Source: Nicotiana tabacum (Eukaryota > Streptophyta > Magnoliopsida > Solanales > Solanaceae). Taken from it: a stretch of DNA of 64,000 nt. Where the stretch lies: the NCBI RefSeq assembly GCF_000715075.1, contig NC_134095.1:8604722-8668721 (forward strand), in the 5' to 3' direction. Numbering within the stretch: position 1 is the stretch's first letter; every line of letters begins with the position of its first letter. Positions 56,345 to 64,000 of the stretch are shown in pieces. The notes under the pieces are model-generated. The model saw nothing but the letters and a program-made list of their open reading frames with translations. It did no database searches and was not told where the DNA came from. Position numbers and translations under genes: made by a program.

Positions 56345-57000
56345 GTTTGACAGAAAAGTAAAGTGAAAAGATTATCAGATTCCCTGTAACAGAACCAATT
56401 TATTTAACTAAATATATGTCTTTTGATCAAAATCTAATTTTTGAAGAAAACGGGATACTGAAAACCAAGTTTTACTTCACTCTCTCAACGATATCAAAGG
56501 AAAACGATAAGAATAACTAAGGAAATAATTGATTGTAAAGTCAAGGTAGAGAGTTTCGAGAAAGTAGAAAAGTAAAGAGTATATTTTAATATTGTCTCAG
56601 ATCTGTCTTTACAAATAGAATTTTGTGCCCTTATATAGGAATATACAATAGTAACGGTTTTCCCCCATAATTTGGGTTAATTATAGGCATTAATGATATT
56701 GATTGCACATTATTTTGGACATCTATAACTGACATATTTATTGCTATAAATGCCTCATATCTGTTCCGATTCTCTTTCCTTATTTTCTTCTAGTTCATGT
56801 ATCTTTCCCTTTTTTTATTGTTTATTCATTCCTTGCCAACTATTAGGCCCGGTACCGTCTCGTCGGCATTTCTTCCTGTGCCTTTTCTTTCCATAACAAT
56901 TAAGATAGCCATGTATCGCAATATCATTGTTCCATGCATCATGCCATATCAACAGTCTAATACTCCACGTGTAACGCTTTTTCACTACTAATACGGTGAA
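56345..57000 (-). repeat. 5' leader and LTR of the broken Gypsy element
   Basis: A TATA box TATATAAGGGC (about 56628-56638, minus strand) and a possible primer-binding site TGGTTCTGTTACAGG (near 56385-56400) fit the 5' LTR and leader of the gag at 54545-56340. The outer edge near 57000 is not defined. Confidence 0.45.
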
Positions 57001-57757
57001 GATATGCAAGAATGCGAAATAGATTAGTCTTTAGGAAAACCTCTTTCGATTATTCTCCTAACTAGATTTAATCAATGATTCAACCAGCCCCTTTCTATTA
57101 TTTAGAAGAATTTATGAACTCAACTAACAATATAATGCAAAGATATTACAAGTTATGTCTCTTCCGATTACAAGAACAAGTGAAAATAGATGCAACAATT
57201 AAATTTTTCAAAAACGATTCGAATACATCAAAATAGAGTTACAATCTAAAAACAATCATCAATACATCAAATCCATCAAAATCCAAAAGGATCTACTCCA
57301 TAGACATGGAGAAGTTCTTCACAAATGTAACTAACGTATAGAAAAACGTAAATTCAATCCAAACCTGGATCTTGAACGAGGAAGGAGTGATAAAATCTTT
57401 GTGCTTGTGTTATTCCAACTCCTCCTTAGCCTCCTTGGCCTCCTTAGGTCGAAAATCTATCAAAGGTCATTTAAAATGGTGTTTTAATGTAATTAAACTG
57501 CTCCCAAAATAATCACCGGATGAAACTACATTTTTAGTGGAAATGGGAAGTCACTATAACATTTTTTTTCTATTGCGCCACAACCCGCGCCGCCCCATGC
57601 GGTGTGCATGTAGGGAATTCCTGAACATGCCAAAAAATCATTTCTAGCCACTTTTTGCACTATTGCGCGGCGCCTCGCGGCGCCTCATGCAGTACGACAA
57701 TGTAAGGTTTGCCAGAATTGAGGTTTTTCACTTTGTAGGAAAATTGCACTAGCGCTA
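57001..57757. other. Non-coding, possibly another LTR
   Basis: No coding segment. GCGCGGCGCCTCGCGGCGCC (about 57665-57685) and GCGCCGCCCC (about 57585) are CG-dense like the LTR promoter regions elsewhere in the window. The Athila element enters at 57758. Confidence 0.35.
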
Positions 57758-59274
57758 TGATAACTAGGGATTTTAATGCATTTTATACTCCTTCTTGCTT
57801 AAGTTTTGATTAGAAATCTATAAAAAAATAGTCCCAAAAAGGCTCACAAGTTGTGCTTGATTGCAGGTTTGATCAACAAAGTGACAAGATGTCAAAAATC
57901 AGCTCAAAAGGAGTGAAACTTGCACAAGTGCCAAAGACAAGACAAGGTCAGTCAAACCCGGCCCAGTGCGGCCGCACACTATTCTGTATGGTCCGCACTA
58001 GGAGATTCAGAGAGGTGGACTTCCATGCAAAGCTGCAATGTAGACGCACTAGGTTTTGTGCGGTCAGCACTGAAGGCAATGCAGCCACACTCGATTTAGT
58101 GCGGTCCGCAGAACCCAAGATCAGAGAGGTGCCAGATTTGAGGATTGAAGCCTATGCGGTCCGCGGTCCATTTTATGCGAACCGCACTACAAGCCTATGC
58201 GGCAGCAATCTATTATGTGCGGTCCGCATTGCCCAAGTTTAGAGCCCTAGTGCGGCCGCACACCATTTTGTGCGGTCCGCACTAACCCCGCATGGGCATT
58301 TTTGTCCAGAATTTTTAGCTTAGTATAAATAGCTTCTTTTCCCATTTTTGGGGTATCAGATAGTTTTGTAACGTAGCTGCGCTCGTGGGTTCGACTTTCT
58401 TATCCATTTTGGGCAATTTTATCTACTTTTCATCATTGAATCTTGTTATTTACCTTAGTGATTAATTAATATGAGTTGTTCTTCATTTGTTTCTTGTTTT
58501 CTTCTTTAATTATGAGTAGCTAGACCCATAAGCTAGGGTTGTGGCTCCACCCTAGTGTGGATAATTGATGAGTCTTGTACTTTAGGGCTAGATTGACTAT
58601 GGGTGTTTGATATTTGGGCCAATTTCATGGTTAATTGCTGAATTAGTGGTTACAAACACTAGTTTGTGTTTAGTTGACTAGGGCTCTTCTTGAGAAAGAG
58701 AGCCTAAGTCTCTGAAATTGGTCCAACAAGGAATTGGGGCGTACTCAAAAGATTGATAGCCCCAATTAAAGGGTTAAACCTCAAGAGTGTAATACCCGAC
58801 TTGAACCCTAGTTGCTTGTGCAAATTTGCATACCCAATTGGTCTTGAGAAAGTCAATTCGGACAAAATCACTCGAACCACCAAGAGGTGTAGAGTGGGTA
58901 ATATCATGCAACGGTTATATCATACTCCGTAATTATGTCAATCGTGTCTTCGATTCAATTACCCGTCAATTAACCACCTAGGTGAAAGTCATTACCCTAA
59001 TGCCTTTAAAACTATTTGAACAACCCTTTTTAGTTTAACTCTTAGCTTAATCTTGTTGCATTTACCATTTGTATTTTGATAATAGTAGAAGTAAAAAGAA
59101 AACCCCAAAAATGAGTAGAAGTGTAATTTGAAACACATACGCAATCGTAAACTAGATAGATACTCGATTCCAAATTCTAGCTCTCTGTGGAAATTGATCT
59201 CAACCCTAAATCGGGTAAAATCTGCTCCGACCCTCTCTCGCTACTCATTAGTAGTACGGAGTAGGCAACGATCA
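57758..59274 (+). repeat. Athila 5' LTR (1,517 bp)
   Basis: Starts TGATAACTAGGG and ends GGCAACGATCA. It carries at least nine CG-rich quasi-palindromes such as GTGCGGCCGCAC and GTGCGGTCCGCAC between 57964 and 58285, immediately before TATAAATA (58324-58331). Further on, TATGAGTAGCTAGACCCATA (58512 onward) is shared with the solo LTR at 39508-40759. Confidence 0.85.
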
Positions 59275-59279
59275 CTTTT

Positions 59280-59298
59280 TGGTGTCGTTGCGCTGGAG
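59280..59298 (+). promoter_or_regulatory. Athila primer-binding site, degenerate
   Basis: TGGTGTCGTTGCGCTGGAG lies five bases after the LTR. The canonical Athila site is TGGCGCCGTTGCCGGGGA; the two first differences are C to T. Confidence 0.75.
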
Positions 59299-59392
59299 CT
59301 AACGGTTTTGGCTATCCATTTAGTTAGTTTTGTGTATTGTTCTTCTTTCCTTTTTTGTTACTTACTTGTTTGTGTCACAACTTAGGTACCAA

Positions 59393-60770
59393 ATGGCAGC
59401 GAACAATGCTAATGACCCTCTTGGAAACATGATTGCAGGGGATGAGGTAGATGATGTCGGACATAATGAGGTGCCGCTTGTACCTCAAGGACAACGTAAA
59501 GGCCGTAATGCCAATGCTAATCCCAATGACAATATTCTAGACCTTCCTCCGTCACCTCCAATAGTAGCTCCAGAGTACTTCCGAACTAGGGCTATACGAG
59601 TGCTATTGTCCCACCCAAATCTGGGCGGGCAATTTTCAGATAACCAATATGATGTTGACCTTACTTGAGCAGCGTGGGTATTTCACGAGCGCTGCAAATC
59701 AAAATACCTACAAACATCTCAAGGGGTTCGTTGATACATGATGGGGGAGCAAGCAAACGAATGTGTCCAAGGATGCTCTTAGATTGAGACTCTTCCTATT
59801 CTCACTTCGGGGGGAAGGCATTAGATTGGCTCGAGAGACTTTCCAACCATTCCATCACAACTTGGGATGAGTTGGCAGATATATTCATTGCTAAATTTTT
59901 CTGGCCGGGACATATGGTGGCATTGCGTGATGAGATATTGGCCTTCAAGCAAGAGCCCACAAAACCTTTGCATGAGATTTGGGAGTGTTATAGAACAATA
60001 GTGAAAGAATGCCCCAACAGACTGAGGCTATGATACAACAAACCTTCTATCGGGGCATCAATACAACAAATCAATGCATAGTGAACCAACTTGCTAGGGC
60101 AACTTTATGAAGTCGTTGTATGATGAGGCAAGTGATATACTTGACGAGAAGGCTGACACTTCTTCTGCATGGCAAAGTAGAGCCAATGTGCCTCAGGGTG
60201 ACCCCACGGTTATTCATTTGCACAAGGAATTACATGATCGTGGGCAAGCTATAGCGGAGTTGACAACTACTATGAACCAATTGGCTAAGGCACAGTTGCA
60301 CCAAGTCCAAAACCCTCACCAAGTGAATGTCATGGAGGGTGTCAATATGCTTGTCAACAAGAGAAGGCAAAGAAGGTCACAAAACCAAGGGAATTCTGAG
60401 CAATTTCATGATGACTGTGATGGATTTCAAAATGATGGTTATGATGACCAAAGTGAAAAAGTTTAATATGTAAACAACTATCAAGGCCAACGGGGCAACT
60501 CTTGCAACCAACAACAGTGGACACCTCAAGGCAATTGGGGCAATCAACAACAAGGCAATGGTAATTGGGGCAATCAACAACAAGGAAATGGTAATTGGGG
60601 GAACATCAACCAAAACAACAACTGGGGCAATTAGAACAACAATCAAGGCAACCAAGGGAATTGGAATGGTAATAACAACAATTGGGGTGGCAATAACAAT
60701 CAAGGTGGATGGAACAATAGAAACCAAGGAATCAGGGGCAAGGCTTTCAAAGGACCACAATGTACCAACA
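59393..60770 (+). pseudogene. Athila gag, broken
   Basis: Starts MAANNANDPLGNMIAG (59393). A frameshift near 59650 leads to LEQRGYFTSAANQNTYKHLK and ALRLRLFLFSLRG; another near 59820 to DWLERLSNHSITTWDELADI and FFWPGHMVALRDEI. From 60107 a segment reads MKSLYDEASDILDEKADTSS. An asparagine/glycine/glutamine-rich tail with repeated GNWGNQQQ follows (60530-60720). Gag forms the particle; this copy cannot. Confidence 0.85.
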
Positions 60771-61660
60771 ACTGAACAATACACCCCCATTTCCATCTCA
60801 AGGTCCTAGTTCTTCTAGCAATGATATGGGTAGAATTGAAATGATGTTCGAACAGATGATGAAGAAGAATGCGAATTCTGATGCGCAGTTGGCTTCCCAC
60901 AATACCTCAATCAGAAACTTGGAGGTGCAGTTAGGCCAAATCTCACAGTCTTTAAATACTCGCCCTAAGGGTGCTCTACCAAGTGATACGATAGTGAACC
61001 CGAAGGGTGGGAACAATCATGTTATGGCAGTTACAATAAGAAGTGGGAGAGGCGGTGATGTGAATGCTTCCAAACAAAAGCAAATCTTGGATGATGATGT
61101 TGAATTTCAAGAAAATAAAGTCCCTTTGGTAGTTGAAGATGTGGTTGATGAAAATGTGAACAAAGAAGTGAAGATTGATATTCAAGATATCGAGGTGGAA
61201 ACTCAAAATGACGTGAACCCGTCTAGGGAACATGTAATAGACATGCCGGAACCGGTTGTGCCTAAAGCCAAGGCACCTTTTACAAGGCCACCTCCATCTT
61301 ATCCTCAAAGGCTCGCAAAGAAAAAGAATGATAATCAGTTTAAGAAGTTCACTGACATGATGAAGAGCTTGTCCATTTATGTCCCTCTAGTGGAGGCTCT
61401 TGAACAAATGCCGGGCTACGCAAAATTCATGAAAGACTTGGTCACAAAGAAGCGTTCTATGGATTGTGAAATTATTAAGATGACTCACCAAGTTAGTGCT
61501 GTAGTGCATTCAGTGGCCCCAATCTTGAAGATCCCGGTACCTTCACCATTCCTTGCACCATTGGGAGTGTAGATTTTGACAAGGCTCTATGTGATTTGGG
61601 AGCTAATATCAATTTGATGCCCTACTCAATTTTCAAAACTTTGGGTATTGGGCAACTAGG
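60760..61660 (+). pseudogene. Athila gag C-terminal region and protease start
   Basis: An open 270-residue segment reads MGRIEMMFEQMMKKNAN, LEVQLGQISQSLNTRPKGAL (a conserved Athila block) and PPPSYPQRLAKKKNDNQFKK. After a frameshift at about 61540 the protease site [13 protein letters not shown] follows (about 61590-61630). Confidence 0.85.
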
Positions 61661-62430
61661 CCGACTTCCATGAGGTTACAAATGGCGGATAGATCAATGA
61701 AGAGACAATTAGGTATTATTGATGATGTTCTTATCTGTGTGGACAAATTTATCTTGCCAGCTGACTTTGTGATCTTGGACTGCCAGGTGGACTACAAAGT
61801 TCCGATCATATTGGGAAGACCTTTCCTGGCTACGAGGAAGGCATTGGTAGATGTGGAAGTAAGGGAACTTACCTTCCGGATGGGTGATGAGAAAGTGGTC
61901 TTTCATGTGTGCAAGTCTATGAAGCAACCCAACAGTACCGAGGTGTGCTCTTTCGTTGACCTCATCATAGTAGTGATAATTGATGACACCAGTGCAATGA
62001 TCGATGTGGAGGACCCATTGGAGGCCATATTGTTGAATCTTGATGTCAATGAGGATGCAAACCGAGTGGAGTGTGTGAATGCTTTACATGGAATGGGATC
62101 TTATTCTTATGAGCCTAGGAAATTGTCTTTTGATCTCGAGAATAGAAAGACTCCACCAACTAAACCTTCAATTGAGGAGCCTCCAGTGTTGGAGTTGAAA
62201 CCACTTCCTCCATACCTCAGGTATGAGTTCTTAGGCTCAAATTCTACTTTGCCAGTTATTCTTTCTTCTTGCCTTACTAACATGCAGGTTGATGCCACAT
62301 TGGCGGTGCTTCAAAAGCGGAAAAAGGCAATTGGATGGACTTTAGCTGATATTCGGGGAATAAGCTCTGCATTCTGTATGCACAAGATTATTCTGGAAGA
62401 TGATGCAAATCCTTCCTTGGAGCATTAAAG
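61660..62430 (+). pseudogene. Athila protease end and linker
   Basis: A frameshift near 61665 opens [40 protein letters not shown] and an acidic linker to LELKPLPPYLRYEFLG, ending at TAA 62426. ILGRPFLATRKALVDVE is the GRP block of the protease. Confidence 0.85.
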
Positions 62431-63345
62431 GACGTTGAACAAGGCAATGTAAGAAGTTGTGAAAAAGGAGGTGATCAAGTGGTTGGATTTCGGGGTTGTG
62501 TACCCCATCTGTAATAGCTCTTGGACTTCACCAGCCCAATGTGCACCGAAGAAGGGTGGCATGACCGTGGTCACAAATTCTCAAAATGAGTTGATTCCTA
62601 CAAAAACAGTCACCGGTTGGAAGGTATGCATGGATTATCGCAAGTTGAATAAAGTGACTCGCAAGGATCACTTTCCTTTGCCTTTCCTTGACCAAATGTT
62701 AGACTGACTTGCTGGGCGTGCCTTCTATTGCTTCTTGGATGGGTATTCTGGGTACAACCAAATCTTGATTGCTCCGAAAGATCAGGAGAAGACCACACTC
62801 ACTTGTCCATATGGCACTTTTGCCTTCGCTAGGATGCCTTTTGGATTGTGTAATGCACCGACTACATTTCAGCAGTGTATGATGGCCATTTTCACTGATA
62901 TGGTAGAAGACATTTTGGAGGTGTTCATGGATGATTTTAGTGTTGTGGGGGATTCATTTGATGAGTGCATGAAGAATCTTGATAGGGTGTTGGCACGTTG
63001 TGAAGAGACCAATCTTGTCCTCAATTGGGAGAAATGACACTTTATGGTAGAAGAAGGAATAGTTCTTGGGCATAAAATTTTGAAGCATGGCATCGAGGTG
63101 GATAATGCAAAGATCGAGGTGATTTCAAGGCTCCCCCCTACATCCGTCAAGGGAGTCTGAAGTTTTCTTGGCATGCGGGGTTCTACTGGAGATTTATCAA
63201 AGCCTTTTGGAAGGTAGTGAATCCCTTATGCAAGTTGTTGGAAAAAGATGCTAAGTTTGTGTTTGATGACAAGTGTATGCAAGCCTTGGATCTTCTCAAG
63301 CATAAGTTGACCACCACTCCTATCATTACCGTGCCTAATTAGAGC
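62431..63345 (+). pseudogene. Athila reverse transcriptase, broken
   Basis: Motifs in order: VKKEVIKWLDFGVVYPI, WKVCMDYRKLNKVTRKDHFP, then TGA at 62705-62707 (CGA to TGA likely), DGYSGYNQI, MPFGLCNAPTTFQQ and the catalytic VFMDDFSVVG (about 62930). Further stops at 63035-63037 and beyond 63160. Confidence 0.88.
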
Positions 63346-63349
63346 TTAC

Positions 63350-63885
63350 CCTTTGAGCTCATGTGTGATGCAAGCGATGTTGTGGTTGGGGTGGTTTTGG
63401 GTCAAAGAGTGAACAAAATGTTTCATCCAGTGTACTATGCGAGCAAGACAATGAATGATGCTCAAGTAAACTACACGGTGACTGAGAAAGAACTTATGGC
63501 TATTGTGTTTGCTATGGAAAAATTCTGGTCGTATCTTATGGGTGCTAAAGTTATTGTTCATACTGACCATGCCACACTCCGGTACTTGATGACAAAGAAG
63601 GACTCCAAAGCTAGACTGATGCGATGGGTCTTGTTACTTCAAGAGTTTGATTTGGAGATTGTGGACCGAAAGGGTAGTGAGAACCAAGTGGTAGACCACT
63701 TGTCCCGCTTGGAGGAGGAGGGGAGGCCCCGTGATGGCCTAGAGATCAATGATTCATTTCCTGACGAACAACTCCTTTCAGTGTCGATGAATCATATGCC
63801 ATGGTTTGCCGTTGTTGCTAATTTCCTTTTGACCGGTATAATCTCGTGTGATCTCTCTTCTAACCAAAGGAAGAAGATCAAGTGA
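63350..63885 (+). pseudogene. Athila RNase H
   Basis: Open from 63361: [52 protein letters not shown] and [23 protein letters not shown] and the closing region are kept. It runs on into the linker before integrase and stops at TGA 63883. Confidence 0.88.
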
Positions 63886-64000
63886 AATAGTTTGGACTTC
63901 TATTGAGATGAACCGTACTTGTTCAAGATTTGCACGAATGGTGTGATCCGAAGGTGTGTCCCGGAGGAGGAGCAATTGAGTATCTTGGAGGCTTATCATT
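63886..64000 (+). pseudogene. Start of Athila integrase
   Basis: After the TGA the reading resumes with FKICTNGVIRRCVPEEEQLS, the usual start of the integrase zinc region, and is cut by the window end. Confidence 0.75.

Larger units (their letters stand above)
57758..64000 (+). mobile_element. Athila-type Ty3/gypsy element, 3' end outside the window
   Basis: 5' LTR 57758-59274, degenerate Athila primer-binding site, gag with Asn/Gly-rich part, protease, RT, RNase H and the first residues of integrase, all on the plus strand. The element continues past 64000, so its target duplication cannot be checked. Multiple stops and frameshifts make it defective. Confidence 0.9.

Noticed and set aside
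60377..60796. 139-residue hydrophobic open frame opposite the Athila gag
   Set aside because: It is the antisense of an Asn/Gly/Gln-rich repeat in gag, which yields Ile/Val/Leu/Pro-rich readings by chance.

Overview
The window is plant nuclear DNA built almost entirely of nested retroelements, with one broken host gene near the left end. Families and organisation (Tnt1/Tto1-like Copia elements, a Tat/Ogre-type Gypsy giant, Athila-type LTRs, an RTE LINE whose (TTG)n tail is shared with TS-type SINEs, L1-type LINE debris, a Stowaway-like MITE) point to a Solanaceae genome, plausibly Nicotiana. The genus is inference; no species marker is visible.

Left (1-12.4 kb): a serpin pseudogene (850-1179 and 6172-6665) is split by a 4,992-bp Copia element on the minus strand (1180-6171) with a perfect TTATT target duplication. 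A second Copia of the same family, on the plus strand (7504-12435), lies 1.3 kb away. The pair forms a large inverted repeat whose 5' LTR promoters face away from each other across the serpin 3' end. An RTE/SINE tail carrying a 199-bp MITE-like insertion sits between them.

Centre (12.4-43.9 kb): one L1-type LINE on the minus strand is the oldest layer. It now lies in two blocks (about 12880-14998 and 40765-43945), also cut by a Stowaway-like MITE (14180-14420) and a 5'-truncated RTE LINE (about 41846-42556). A 1,255-bp Athila-like solo LTR entered it (target duplication CCTAT), and a 24,496-bp Ogre/Tat element (15007-39502, duplication ATTGA) then entered that LTR three bases from its edge. 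The Ogre has 4.57-kb LTRs, an extra ORF1 with coiled coil, gag, protease with a G-patch-like tail, a probable 201-bp intron, RT, two RNase H domains, integrase, and a 3' region with about 25 copies of a 45-bp repeat. Its coding region is mostly in one frame, broken by in-frame stops and one frameshift.

Right (43.9-64 kb): a promoter-like segment interrupted by a 2,843-bp solo LTR (duplication AGCGC), the last exon of an unrecognised gene facing a broken GRF zinc-finger gene, an LTR fragment, a spliced ORF resembling the putative gypsy-type transposon domain, an LTR-like stretch split by a second solo LTR (51605-54286), a decayed Gypsy gag with its LTR, and an Athila element (57758 to beyond the window) with 5' LTR, primer-binding site, gag, protease, RT, RNase H and the start of integrase.

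No intact host gene is present and no element looks autonomous. The most interesting signal is a roughly 55-nt module present four times in the Ogre, once in each non-coding gap between its coding blocks. The copies share a three-helix fold in which paired bases change together, which suggests a conserved structured element. Other notable points are a plant snRNA-type promoter arrangement in the Copia LTRs and dense CG-rich palindromes just upstream of the TATA box in three LTRs.
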